Below are positions 25,563-34,597 of a stretch of DNA of 64,000 nt, one piece after another. Origin of the DNA: Maribacter sp. (GTDB lineage Bacteria; Bacteroidota; Bacteroidia; Flavobacteriales; Flavobacteriaceae); NCBI GenBank assembly GCA_024643345.1, contig JAHENB010000008.1:43778-107777 (forward strand), written 5' to 3'. The notes beneath the pieces are model-generated. The model was not told where the DNA came from and made no database searches. It saw nothing but the letters and a program-made list of their open reading frames with translations. A program made the translations under genes and the position numbers. The stretch's first letter is position 1, and the number at the start of each line of letters is the position of its first letter.

Positions 25563-28500
25563 TTCGGTTATTTTAAAATTGTAATGTCCTGAGACCAATT
25601 CCAGAACAACCTCATCCCCTTCTTTTTGATGAATTGTAATGTCCTTTGTTTTTTTTAATTTTTTGCCGTTCAGGGTAACCTTCGCAATTGAATTTGTCTT
25701 TAATCGTAAGGTTGCCGAGGTATTGGCCGGAACGGTGGTAGAATAGGTCCAGCCGGTATCTTCCCATTGCCATGCACTTTGGATACGGCCATGCATGCTG
25801 TCGTAATAGCCTTTCGCCCAGGTCATTTTTTTATCCGGATCTGGGGTTGGCCGCAAAATAAAATGCTTGAAACCTGGATGGTCAGGGTCACGTTGAATGC
25901 CCAGGGAGTAATTGTACATCCAGGCGGCCACGGCGCCAAAGGAATAATGGTTGAAGGAGTTCATACTATTGTTGCCGCCGAAACCATTCTCCAAGGTATA
26001 TGAATTTAAGCGTTCCCAAATGGTCGTGGCCCCGTTCTCTACGGAATACAACCATGAAGGATAGGAAGTTTGCCGCAACAAACGATAGGCGATCGCATCC
26101 TGCCCGTTTTCGGACAAGGCTTGGTTCAGGGAAGCCGTACCGATAAACCCGGTCATCAGGGAATATTCAGGGCGCAATGCACCCAGCTCATCCTCATTCG
26201 ATCGCTCTATGCTCCCCACTAGGTTCTGTACCAGCTTCGCTTTGTTTGTATCATCAACCACATTGAGATCCAAAGGAATCGCATAAGATGCCTGTGTATC
26301 CACAAAATCGCCTGCCTTTTTCCTTTTTTCTTCGGGTAGGGGTGGTCCAAAACGAAGGCTTTGATTCCCCAAATGAATCGTTTTTCCCGAAGCGCCATCT
26401 ATATAGGTCTTATTGAAAAATGCCTTTCGATCTTGGTATTGTTTTTCAAAGTTCGTGGCCTCTCCGGTTTTACCCAACAGACGGGCAGTCTTTGCCAAGA
26501 TTTCAAGATCGTACAGATGGTAGGCCGCCCAAAGCCCAGTGTCCTCGTTTTTATAGCCTTCGGGACTCAGCCAATCGCCCAATGGTCCTTCATTTAAAAC
26601 TCCTGTTTCAGGGTCGATTTTAGAATTCAAGAATTCCACATAGCGTTTCATGGCATCGTAATGCGCGCGCAACAATTCCAAATCGCCGTATTGTTGATAT
26701 ACTTCCCAGGCAACTATGATACCGGCACTCCCCCAAAGCGTTCCTCCAAAACCACCGCCAACGGGAGCAACATCGGTAAAACGACCGTCTTCCCTTTGGA
26801 TATCCCGCATGGCGAGCATCTGCCGATTTAGAAAAGGCCCCACATCGGCTAGATAGGTCGAGGCCTTTGAAAAGACATTGATGTCCCCGCTCCAGCCCAT
26901 GCGTTCGTTTCGTGCAGGCGTATCGGTGGGGATCGATAAGAAATTGCCCCGGAGCGACCAGGTAATATTTTCCCAAAGCTTGTTCACCATTGCGTTAGAG
27001 GTTTCATAGCTTGAGGACAGTTCCTTAATGGAGCTTACCACCAAACCCTTCACATTTTCTAAGGGCAAGGCTTTGTCTATGCCCGTAATTTCCAAAAAGC
27101 GATAGCCATGAAAGGTAAATCGGGGCCGTATGGTTTCCACGCCCCCTTTTCGGATATAGAGGTCTTGGGCTAGGGCCGCCCTTATGTTTTCGAGCATCAC
27201 CATCCCCGTGTTTTCTCCGTATTCCGATAAATCGGGATACTTTACTTCGGCGTACCGGAGCGTTATGGTATCCCCTGCACTACCATTGGGGATTTGCAGC
27301 TGCGGAAACCCCACCATGTTCTGTCCCATGTCATAGACAAATACCCCTGGGCGCACTTGTTCGACACTCTTGGCGACAAGGGACTTTACTATTGTAGCGT
27401 TTTCCCCTATTTGCCCCATGAGCTTCAAATCACCATAATTGAATTTGTCGTTTTGAAAGGTCGTTCCCTCCAAAGGCACCTCTTTGGCCGATTTCCATTG
27501 ACCATCATCATACTCTGCAGTTGCCCAGCCCGCTATATCTTTTTCCTTGGCAGCGTCATAAACTTCGCCCTGGAAAAAGCTGCCGTAACGTAGGGGACCG
27601 TCGGTAAACAATTCCCAATCGGTATCATTGGTGGTCATCACTTGCTCCGAGCCATCCGCATAGGTAATGATCAATTGTGCCAGAAGGGATTGCCGATCAC
27701 CAAAATAATTCCAGTTTTCACCACTATAGGTAATGTTGCCGCTCCACCAGCCTTCACTGAGCCAGGCCCCCAAAGCATTGTCGGCACCCGATAAAACCTT
27801 TTCGGTCACATCATAGGTCTGGTACATTTGGGTCTTGTTATATTGCGTTAGCCCGGGATTGAAATAATCATTTCCGATGCGCTCTCCATTGATATACACT
27901 TCATAGATCCCCCTTGCGGTGGCATATAGCCTTGCTTTTGCCACTGGTTTGTTCTCGACCCTGAATTCGGTGCGCAACATGGGCGCGGCATTACGGCTCG
28001 GATCGGCCAGCACCAAATTGCCCTTGTCACCTCCGATGATTTCGTAGGCCCCGTCTTGTACCAAAAAGTTGTTCTTTTCCACTACCGCCTTCTTAAATAA
28101 TCCCTGGTAATTGCCCTCGGCCCTTAGGTCTTCCGAATAGATAACGTTGGAAGGCGCCCTAAAATTCCGGATGCGCAGATCCGAAAAACGGGCCTTTTGG
28201 CCCGCATCCGAATAAAAGCCGATATCGGCCAACATGGGAAAACTGATATAGTCGTTGCCCTTCCCGACGGGATTCAGGTTGAATCCGATTTTGCCGCGAG
28301 GTGGGGGCATGGTATCATCGTTACCGGAAATTTTGTTCTCTTCTGAGGAACCATCCAGGTATACCTGGAACAACCCAAAATTACATTCGGCAAAAAAAGT
28401 ATGCGGTTCATACTTATTGTCCCTGTTGATAATATTTAATGGAATATCGTAGGTTCTAAAGGGCACGTCGGCATTATCTCCCGGGGCATAACCGATGCGA

Positions 28501-29204
28501 TACACCTTAAATTTAGCCAAATTGGTTTCGGTGCCGTCCACTCCGGAAATATCCAATTCAAAGCGGATATAGCTTTGATCCTTTTGGGTTTCCACCCCTT
28601 GAATGTTCTTGTCACGATCTAGGAGCCTTTGGTCATTGCCGCCAAAAACAAAGGATGCTTTGGTGCTTTTCGATTTTTGATCGATCTGTAATGTGTATTC
28701 CATTTTAAAGACCGACAGGTAATGTGAATACAACACCATGTCTTCATCCCCGCCACCGATCCATTGGGCATTGTGCCATTCTGCGGCATTGGGATCGGAA
28801 TCGAGCATTCCGGTTTCGAACCAAGAAGATCCCGTACTCGATTTCCCCTCTTCGTCCCAAATGGTAACCACCCAAACGTAGCGAGTAGTCGGCAAGAGTT
28901 TTTGACCCTTATACGAAATGCCCATTGCATCGGTTGAAAGCACCTTTCCCGAATCCCATACCAAATCTTTGGATTCATTGGTGACCTTGATTTGATAGGC
29001 TGTTTGGAACTGGCCCCTTTTCATGGGGCCGGTCACCATTTGCCAACTGAAACGGGGCGTGGCAACATCAATGCCCAAAGGCGTTTCCCGGTATTCGACT
29101 TGCAATTGTTTTGGTGGGATTTGTGCCGTTAAGGTTTCCGGATGAAAAACCATGAGGAATAATAAGGATGCCACAATAAATTTTGCAAGAACGGTCGGTT
29201 TCAT
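25560..29204 (-). CDS. Alpha-L-rhamnosidase, GH78, secreted
   Basis: Removes terminal alpha-L-rhamnose outside the cytoplasm. The 1214-aa protein has a signal peptide (about residues 1-27, ending LTAQ), the GH78 N-terminal beta domain (VEYRETPLGIDVATPRFSWQM), an inserted beta-sandwich region of about 220 aa (about residues 150-370), and the Bac_rhamnosid_N domain (ATARGIYEVYINGERIGNDYFNPG). The (alpha/alpha)6 core follows, with the acidic motif DTPARNERMGWSGD near residues 755-770 and the likely base in TTIWERLN near residue 1062. I start at 29204 because the upstream ATG at 29237 does not begin a signal peptide. The gene is divergent from a second rhamnosidase, and candidate rhamnose-regulon sites lie in the spacer. 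Confidence 0.92.
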   Translation of the reverse strand: MKPTVLAKFIVASLLFLMVFHPETLTAQIPPKQLQVEYRETPLGIDVATPRFSWQMVTGPMKRGQFQTAYQIKVTNESKDLVWDSGKVLSTDAMGISYKGQKLLPTTRYVWVVTIWDEEGKSSTGSSWFETGMLDSDPNAAEWHNAQWIGGGDEDMVLYSHYLSVFKMEYTLQIDQKSKSTKASFVFGGNDQRLLDRDKNIQGVETQKDQSYIRFELDISGVDGTETNLAKFKVYRIGYAPGDNADVPFRTYDIPLNIINRDNKYEPHTFFAECNFGLFQVYLDGSSEENKISGNDDTMPPPRGKIGFNLNPVGKGNDYISFPMLADIGFYSDAGQKARFSDLRIRNFRAPSNVIYSEDLRAEGNYQGLFKKAVVEKNNFLVQDGAYEIIGGDKGNLVLADPSRNAAPMLRTEFRVENKPVAKARLYATARGIYEVYINGERIGNDYFNPGLTQYNKTQMYQTYDVTEKVLSGADNALGAWLSEGWWSGNITYSGENWNYFGDRQSLLAQLIITYADGSEQVMTTNDTDWELFTDGPLRYGSFFQGEVYDAAKEKDIAGWATAEYDDGQWKSAKEVPLEGTTFQNDKFNYGDLKLMGQIGENATIVKSLVAKSVEQVRPGVFVYDMGQNMVGFPQLQIPNGSAGDTITLRYAEVKYPDLSEYGENTGMVMLENIRAALAQDLYIRKGGVETIRPRFTFHGYRFLEITGIDKALPLENVKGLVVSSIKELSSSYETSNAMVNKLWENITWSLRGNFLSIPTDTPARNERMGWSGDINVFSKASTYLADVGPFLNRQMLAMRDIQREDGRFTDVAPVGGGFGGTLWGSAGIIVAWEVYQQYGDLELLRAHYDAMKRYVEFLNSKIDPETGVLNEGPLGDWLSPEGYKNEDTGLWAAYHLYDLEILAKTARLLGKTGEATNFEKQYQDRKAFFNKTYIDGASGKTIHLGNQSLRFGPPLPEEKRKKAGDFVDTQASYAIPLDLNVVDDTNKAKLVQNLVGSIERSNEDELGALRPEYSLMTGFIGTASLNQALSENGQDAIAYRLLRQTSYPSWLYSVENGATTIWERLNSYTLENGFGGNNSMNSFNHYSFGAVAAWMYNYSLGIQRDPDHPGFKHFILRPTPDPDKKMTWAKGYYDSMHGRIQSAWQWEDTGWTYSTTVPANTSATLRLKTNSIAKVTLNGKKLKKTKDITIHQKEGDEVVLELVSGHYNFKITE

Positions 29205-29269
29205 TTTAAATCGATTTAAAAATAGGTGGGATTGCATTGTTTACAAGATTACCCAATATACGTCATTAT

Positions 29270-29285
29270 ACTGTTCTGTACTGTT
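29270..29285 (-). promoter_or_regulatory. Candidate rhamnose operator, site 1 (toward GH78)
   Basis: On the minus strand this is AACAGTA-CA-GAACAGT, a direct repeat of AACAGT with a 10-bp period. It matches all 14 fixed positions shared with site 3 at 45909-45924. Exactly 18 nt downstream on the minus strand lies TAATCTTG, one mismatch from the -7 consensus. The site thus replaces the -33 box of the GH78 promoter, as an activator site would. Confidence 0.6.
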
Positions 29286-29448
29286 AGGGAATGTTGAAAG
29301 AAGTGGGGACAGATGCATCGAAAACTTTCGACTGATCTCACAATGGCATCCAAATGGAATGGATCATTTATGCAATAAAACCGTTTTGAAATGTTGGCAA
29401 TTGGTGGTGAACCGATATCTTTTTGATCATGGCCCCAACCATTTACCG

Positions 29449-29464
29449 AACAGTACAGAACGCC
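29449..29464 (+). promoter_or_regulatory. Candidate rhamnose operator, site 2 (toward second rhamnosidase)
   Basis: Reads AACAGTA-CA-GAACgcc, 11 of the 14 fixed positions of the motif. Its first 13 bases are an exact inverted copy of site 1. It is followed after 18 nt by a perfect -7 box, TACATTTG at 29483-29490. Confidence 0.55.
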
Positions 29465-29482
29465 CATTCCGAAAACGATGGT

Positions 29483-29490
29483 TACATTTG
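29483..29490 (+). promoter_or_regulatory. Candidate -7 box of the rhamnosidase/DUF1593 transcript
   Basis: TACATTTG is an exact match to TAnnTTTG, 18 nt after operator site 2. It would give a leader of about 150 nt before the ATG at 29647. Confidence 0.45.
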
Positions 29491-29646
29491 GATTCAATGG
29501 TGAAGTTAAAAAACAATTTGAAATCAGGACCTATTGCAGCATGGATTGTTCGCCTAAAATCAAAAAGCCGTCTTTCGGGCAAACCATCAAACAGAGATCA
29601 ACGCATTGCCATAAGCGATATATACAGTTATACCAAATATTCTAAA

Positions 29647-32046
29647 ATGCAAAAAACCATTAAACCCTTAATGATTTCGATGGTCTTGCTCTGTTCCTTT
29701 ACAAGCTTTGCCCAAGAAATAGCCCCAGAATTTTCCCAAAAAATGTGGCAGGCACAATGGGTGCAGGTGCCCGATACAGATGGGAAAGATTATGGGGTAT
29801 ATCTGTTCCGAAAGCAAATTGAAATCGAAAAGATACCGAGCGCATTGCCGGTTTATATCTCGGCCGATAATAAGTATGAACTGTATGTCAACGAAGCCTT
29901 GGTTTCTCGAGGGCCGAATAAAGGGGACCTATCACATTGGAATTTCGAGATATTGGATCTTGCCGCTTTTCTCAAAAAGGGAAAAAATACGGTCGCGGCC
30001 AAGATCTGGAACGAGGGCAGTCATCGACAAGAGGCCCAACTTTCATTCAATACGGGTTTTATCCTTCAAGGGGCCAGCCCCGAAACAGCCGTGCTGAATA
30101 CGGATAGCAGTTGGAAATGTGTTCAGGATACAAGCTACAGTCCTATTTTGATAAGCGATTATATGCCCAGACCTGGTCTGTTGTTGTTGCCCGGCTATTA
30201 CGTGGCGGGACCCGGTGAAAAAGTGGACATGTCCAAAAAATACGTGGGTTGGAAAACCGATTCCTTTGACGACGGCAAATGGAAGAACGCACAATTCATA
30301 TCGCCCGGAATTCCACGGAATACCGTGGGCCTCGATGCCGGAAATTCCTGGCGCCTGGTGCCCTCCACCTTGCCACCTATGGAAACTGTGGCCCAGCGAT
30401 TCAAAAAATTGAGAAAGGCCGATGGGGTTACGATTTCTCCAGACTTTCCCGAGAAATCGGCAGCCATTGAAATTCCCGCCAATATCTCCGCGTCCCTATT
30501 ATTGGACCAGACGTATTTGACCAACGCCTATCCTACGCTTACCTTTAGTGGAGGCAAAAAAAGCATTATATCCCTTACGTATGCCGAAGCCCTTTATGAT
30601 GCCCAAAGTTCAAAAGGTGACAGGAACAAAATTGATGGCAAAACGATGATCGGAAGAACGGACAGTTTACTGTCAAGTGGGGCACAAAAGCAAGAGTTTA
30701 CCCCAATTTCGTACCGCACTTACAGGTACTTGGAGGTAACCATAAAGACCGAAGACGACCCTCTTGTCATTGACGATATTTCCTCTGTGGCGGTCGGTTA
30801 TCCCTTTAAAATGAACGCCACGCTCAAAACTTCCATTCCGGAAATGGATCAAATGATGGACATCGGCTGGCGCACCGCCAAGCTCTGTGCCATGGATACT
30901 TATATGGATTGCCCCTATTGGGAGCAATTGCAATATATTGGGGATACCCGAATCCAGGCCATGGTATCGCTTTACAACAGTGGGGACGATCAATTGGTTA
31001 AACATGCACTCGACCTGATCGATTTCTCGAGGCAACCGGAGGGCATTACCCTAAGCCGTTATCCGACCCAAAATGCGCAAATCATCACGCCCTTTTCCCT
31101 ATGGTATATCGGGATGTTGTACGACTATATGATGTACGGCAACGATAGGGACTTCATCAAGAACAAACTCTCGGGCACCAGGCAGATCCTGGAATATTTT
31201 GAAGGATTCCAAGAGGCTGACGGCGGTTTAAAAACCCTTCCCGGGTGGACCTTTACCGATTGGGTGGACGATTGGCAACGGGGCATGCCTCCATTTGGCA
31301 ATGACGGTTCCTCGGCACTGCTAGATCTGCAACTTTTGATGGCGTACCGAAATGCAAAGGAACTGGAGGAAGAATTGGGCATGGAAGCCTTTGCTTCGGC
31401 CTATCAAACAAAAATCGAACAGCTCTCAGGAACCATTCAATCTAAATACTGGGACGAGGCCAATCAGCTTTTTGCCGATACCAAGGACAAGGACAAATTT
31501 TCGCAACATACCAATTCCTTGGCCATTCTAACCGGACTGGTGACGGGAACCCGGGCAACGGAAATAGGAAAACAAATTGTAGACAATATAACATTAACGC
31601 CTGCCTCGATCTATTTCAGATATTATGTCCATCAAGCTTTGGTAAAAGCCGGCCTTGGCGATGATTATTTGGATTGGTTGGATATCTGGCGCACGCATAT
31701 TGCAGCCGGACTGACGACTTGGGCGGAAGATACGAACGCCGATACGACACGATCCGATTGCCATGCATGGGGCTCCAGTCCCAACATTGAATTTTTCAGG
31801 ACCATTTTGGGCATTGATAGCGCCGCCCCACATTTCAGGACCGTAAGAATTGAACCCCGTCTAGGGGAAATTAAGAAAATCAGCGGTGAAATACCACATC
31901 CCGAAGGAAAAATCAAGGTCGACTATTTGGTTTCAAAAAAAGGTTTGGAAGCGGAAATCAGTTTGCCAGAGGGGATATCGGGACAATTTGTCTGGAAAGG
32001 AAATCATACGCCTTTGAAAGCGGGATTGAATACAATTAAACAATAA
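29647..32046 (+). CDS. Alpha-L-rhamnosidase-like glycoside hydrolase (GH78 type), secreted
   Basis: A 799-aa secreted enzyme with signal peptide (MQKTIKPLMISMVLLCSFTS, then FAQ). An N-terminal beta domain (residues ~25-270) with the conserved sugar-binding-like pattern YELYVNEALVSRGPNKGDLSHWNFE is followed by an (alpha/alpha)6 core. The likely general acid is in YIGDTR near residue 432 and the likely base in TTWAEDTNADTTRSDCHAWGSS near residue 693. It is shorter than, and different from, the divergent GH78 enzyme, so the two probably attack different rhamnosidic linkages. Start chosen by the signal peptide. It lies 31 nt upstream of the DUF1593 gene. Confidence 0.88.
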   Translation: MQKTIKPLMISMVLLCSFTSFAQEIAPEFSQKMWQAQWVQVPDTDGKDYGVYLFRKQIEIEKIPSALPVYISADNKYELYVNEALVSRGPNKGDLSHWNFEILDLAAFLKKGKNTVAAKIWNEGSHRQEAQLSFNTGFILQGASPETAVLNTDSSWKCVQDTSYSPILISDYMPRPGLLLLPGYYVAGPGEKVDMSKKYVGWKTDSFDDGKWKNAQFISPGIPRNTVGLDAGNSWRLVPSTLPPMETVAQRFKKLRKADGVTISPDFPEKSAAIEIPANISASLLLDQTYLTNAYPTLTFSGGKKSIISLTYAEALYDAQSSKGDRNKIDGKTMIGRTDSLLSSGAQKQEFTPISYRTYRYLEVTIKTEDDPLVIDDISSVAVGYPFKMNATLKTSIPEMDQMMDIGWRTAKLCAMDTYMDCPYWEQLQYIGDTRIQAMVSLYNSGDDQLVKHALDLIDFSRQPEGITLSRYPTQNAQIITPFSLWYIGMLYDYMMYGNDRDFIKNKLSGTRQILEYFEGFQEADGGLKTLPGWTFTDWVDDWQRGMPPFGNDGSSALLDLQLLMAYRNAKELEEELGMEAFASAYQTKIEQLSGTIQSKYWDEANQLFADTKDKDKFSQHTNSLAILTGLVTGTRATEIGKQIVDNITLTPASIYFRYYVHQALVKAGLGDDYLDWLDIWRTHIAAGLTTWAEDTNADTTRSDCHAWGSSPNIEFFRTILGIDSAAPHFRTVRIEPRLGEIKKISGEIPHPEGKIKVDYLVSKKGLEAEISLPEGISGQFVWKGNHTPLKAGLNTIKQ

Positions 32047-32077
32047 AAAAATCTTTATATTAAATAATTAAAATTCG

Positions 32078-33697
32078 ATGAAAAAAAATAACGCTTGGAG
32101 AATCTACACGGAAAGTCCTTTATGGAAGTCCAAAATAGTTCACCTCATAGTAGGCGGTTTACTGCTTCTGATATTAAGTTTCTCCCAGGCATGTGGTTTT
32201 GATACAAAATCGAAAGAAACTACGGTATCTGCCCAAAAAGACAATGCTCCTCAAAAAATATCGAGCAATACCAAACCGCGAACGATCGTTACCACCGATG
32301 GCGAAATAGACGATGTGGATTCTTTTATTAGAATGTTATTATATGCCAATGAATTCAGGATAGAGGGCCTGGTCATCAGCAGTTCCATGTGGCATTACAA
32401 AGGGGATGGAAAAGGGACGCTGTTCACCTCCGAAATGGAGATGACCAAAAAGATGTATGGCGCTATCCCAAGTCTTCGCTGGCCTGGTACCGAATGGATG
32501 GATCCTTTGATCGATGCCTACGATGAAGTATATCCAAAACTAAGTCAACATGCCGAGGGGTTCCCCACGGCCGAAACCCTCAGAAGTCTGGTCAAAGTCG
32601 GGAATATCGATTTTGAAGGCGAAATGGAGAAGGACACGGATGGTTCGGACTTTATTAAAGCCAGTCTGTTGGATGATAATATGGAGCCCCTTTATCTTCA
32701 GGTTTGGGGTGGCACCAATACGATTGCCAGGGCCCTCAAATCTATTGAAGACGAATACAAAGACACCAAAGAATGGGAAACCGTATATAAAAAAGTAAGC
32801 GATAAGGCCATTGTTTACGCCATTTTAGATCAAGACGCTACCTACCGAAAATACATAGCCCCGAATTGGCCCGATCTGAAAATATTTTACAATTCCAATC
32901 AATTTTGGTGCTTTGCCTATCCTTGGAAAAAGGCAGTGCCAGAGTCCCAACACTATCTTTTTGAGGGCGAATTTATGGGCAATGAAATCATCAATGATCA
33001 CGGGCCGTTGTTAAAACAATATTACAGTTATGGCGATGGTCAAAAACAGCAAGGCGATGACGAACATATTCATGGCGACCCCGATAAGCTAAAGGATACG
33101 CAATGGGGCGATTTCGGTCAATATGATTTTATTTCCGAAGGGGATTCCCCAGCCTATCTTCATCTTATGGATGTTGGTCTTGACAATCTGGAACATCCCG
33201 AATGGGGCGGTTGGGGCGGCCGGTTGGTGCGGTCAGAAGAGCAACCCAATCGATGGGAAGACGGCGAAGCCGCAGCGGATTACAATCCTAATACGAAAAA
33301 AATGGATTCCACATATCCTCAAATAAGATGGGTCGAAGCCATACAAGAGGATTTTGCGGCGAGGGCCGACTGGTGTATCATGGATTATGAAAATGCAAAC
33401 CATCCGCCTTTGGTAAAGGCAATTTCCCAAAAGCGAATCGATGCAAAAGCAGGCGATACCATTACCATAAAAATAGATGCGACCGATCCCGACGGAGATG
33501 AATTGGATATCAATTATTGGATTTATAAAGAGGTAGGAAGCTATTCGAAGGAGGCGCAAATAACTTCCAACGGACAAGAAACAGTGGTAGCCTTACCTAA
33601 AAATCAACAAGGGGAATTACATATTATCGCGGCGGTAAAAGACAATGCGGAACACCCTATGACCCGTTATATGCGGTTTGTGGTGAAGGTAGAGTAG
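32078..33697 (+). CDS. DUF1593 nucleoside-hydrolase-like lipoprotein (Sde182-like)
   Basis: A 539-aa exported protein with a long N-region, a hydrophobic stretch at about residues 22-36 and a possible lipobox at SQAC. The body starts RTIVTTDGEIDDVDSFIRMLLYANEF, the DUF1593 version of the nucleoside-hydrolase fold, with the aspartate cluster DGEIDD in the calcium-binding position. A beta-rich C-terminal domain (about residues 445-539) resembles the Sde182 C-terminal part. Such proteins recur in carbohydrate loci; hydrolysis of an N- or O-glycoside is plausible but unproven. It is probably co-transcribed with the rhamnosidase 31 nt upstream. Confidence 0.83.
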   Translation: MKKNNAWRIYTESPLWKSKIVHLIVGGLLLLILSFSQACGFDTKSKETTVSAQKDNAPQKISSNTKPRTIVTTDGEIDDVDSFIRMLLYANEFRIEGLVISSSMWHYKGDGKGTLFTSEMEMTKKMYGAIPSLRWPGTEWMDPLIDAYDEVYPKLSQHAEGFPTAETLRSLVKVGNIDFEGEMEKDTDGSDFIKASLLDDNMEPLYLQVWGGTNTIARALKSIEDEYKDTKEWETVYKKVSDKAIVYAILDQDATYRKYIAPNWPDLKIFYNSNQFWCFAYPWKKAVPESQHYLFEGEFMGNEIINDHGPLLKQYYSYGDGQKQQGDDEHIHGDPDKLKDTQWGDFGQYDFISEGDSPAYLHLMDVGLDNLEHPEWGGWGGRLVRSEEQPNRWEDGEAAADYNPNTKKMDSTYPQIRWVEAIQEDFAARADWCIMDYENANHPPLVKAISQKRIDAKAGDTITIKIDATDPDGDELDINYWIYKEVGSYSKEAQITSNGQETVVALPKNQQGELHIIAAVKDNAEHPMTRYMRFVVKVE

Positions 33698-33719
33698 AAT
33701 TTTTGGTGTAAATCGCCGA

Positions 33720-34445
33720 TCAGCGCTTAAACCGATACAAATAAGGCGCCTTATTGGCCGCCCCGGTCAACTTCTTCCCAACTCTTTCCAAAACTTCGAG
33801 ATCCAACATCTTCTTTTGAAAGTTGTTCCTTCGAAACGGTTTAGCATATACGGCCTCGTAGAGCTGTTGCAGCTCTTTCATCGTGAATTCTTCGGGCAAC
33901 AAGTTGAATCCTAGTAACTTGCTGTCCAAATTTTGGCGAAGCGCTTCCAATGCAAAAACAACTTGTTGGTTATGGTCACTTATCATAGGTGGAAGTTCTG
34001 AGATATTGTACCATTCAATCGATTGGTCGATCTCGGTTAAGTTCGGGACTACTTTATTAATATCGACCAAAGCATAATATCCAATGGAAATAAACCTTTG
34101 GGTAAGCCATTCCAAAAAATTGTCGTTTACTTTCAGGGTATCAAAATGACTCTTGTTCAATTCCAACATACTGTTCAAAGCCGCGTGGGTAGTTCTTGGC
34201 ACATTGCCAAATACACGATATTGTTCCAAAAAAATATCCTTGATTCCTGTTCGCTGTTCCAGAATACGTTTGGCGGCCTCATCTATTCCCTCCTCTTGAA
34301 AAATAAAACCACTAGGAAGGGTCCAAAAATCCCCCTTAAAGAATAGTTTGGGCACTAAAACCTTTAATTCCTTTTGTTGATAACCGAAGATTACACAGTC
34401 AATTGAAAGTTGATTGACCAGATTTTTTTCATTGTAATTTATCAT
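33720..34445 (-). CDS. Nudix-type transcriptional regulator (second copy)
   Basis: A 241-aa paralogue of the regulator at 19017-19814. The Nudix fold starts SIDCVIFGYQQKELKVLVPKL. Its box keeps the first G and E (GFIFQEE) but the REUxEE core reads RILEQR, so catalytic metal binding is lost. A winged helix follows (FTMKELQQLYEAVYAKPFRRNNFQKKML) with the shared ending KAPYLYRF. It is divergent from the ThuA/sugar-dehydrogenase operon and convergent with the DUF1593 gene. The inverted repeat at 34528-34560 lies in the divergent spacer and is the likely operator. The ligand is probably a sugar or sugar derivative from the neighbouring pathway. Confidence 0.87.
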   Translation of the reverse strand: MINYNEKNLVNQLSIDCVIFGYQQKELKVLVPKLFFKGDFWTLPSGFIFQEEGIDEAAKRILEQRTGIKDIFLEQYRVFGNVPRTTHAALNSMLELNKSHFDTLKVNDNFLEWLTQRFISIGYYALVDINKVVPNLTEIDQSIEWYNISELPPMISDHNQQVVFALEALRQNLDSKLLGFNLLPEEFTMKELQQLYEAVYAKPFRRNNFQKKMLDLEVLERVGKKLTGAANKAPYLYRFKR

Positions 34446-34527
34446 ATTCTAAAAATAGTGAAAGATACAAACATGGGGATAACTACTAATCCTTCCTTGT
34501 GCTTCTTCTCATATTTCAAAGGTATTA

Positions 34528-34560
34528 AATTTTAATGTCTTTTTTTTAGACATTAAAATT
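34528..34560. promoter_or_regulatory. Candidate Nudix-regulator operator, 13-bp inverted repeat
   Basis: AATTTTAATGTCT at 34528-34540 pairs perfectly with AGACATTAAAATT at 34548-34560 across seven Ts. The inner part, TTAATGT-N11-ACATTAA (34532-34556), has the same arm length and spacing as the repeat beside the other Nudix regulator. It overlaps the expected -33 region of the plus-strand promoter, so binding should affect the ThuA operon directly. Confidence 0.65.
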
Positions 34561-34567
34561 ATTATGT

Positions 34568-34575
34568 TATATTTG
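34568..34575 (+). promoter_or_regulatory. Candidate -7 box of the ThuA/GSDH operon
   Basis: TATATTTG fits TAnnTTTG exactly, 22 nt before the ATG at 34598 and 7 nt after the inverted repeat. Confidence 0.5.
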
Positions 34576-34597
34576 CTTCATTCTTAAACTATTGAAT

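Larger units (their letters stand above)
29205..29646. other. 442-bp divergent promoter region of two rhamnosidase genes
   Basis: The reading frame of the plus-strand gene is open back to 29152, but this stretch has no signal-peptide or family-like sequence and overlaps the minus-strand gene, so I treat it as regulatory. It contains two oppositely oriented copies of the AACAGTA-N2-GAAC element (29270-29285 and 29449-29464), each 18 nt upstream of a -7-like box directed at its own gene. Confidence 0.65.

Noticed and set aside
29270..29285. LexA-type or other palindromic box at the AACAGTA motif
   Set aside because: The half-sites are direct repeats, not inverted, and the linked genes are rhamnose functions rather than DNA repair.
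29152..29646. N-terminal extension of the second rhamnosidase (about 165 codons)
   Set aside because: The signal peptide at 29647 is internal to that frame, and the extension overlaps the divergent gene and the promoter elements.
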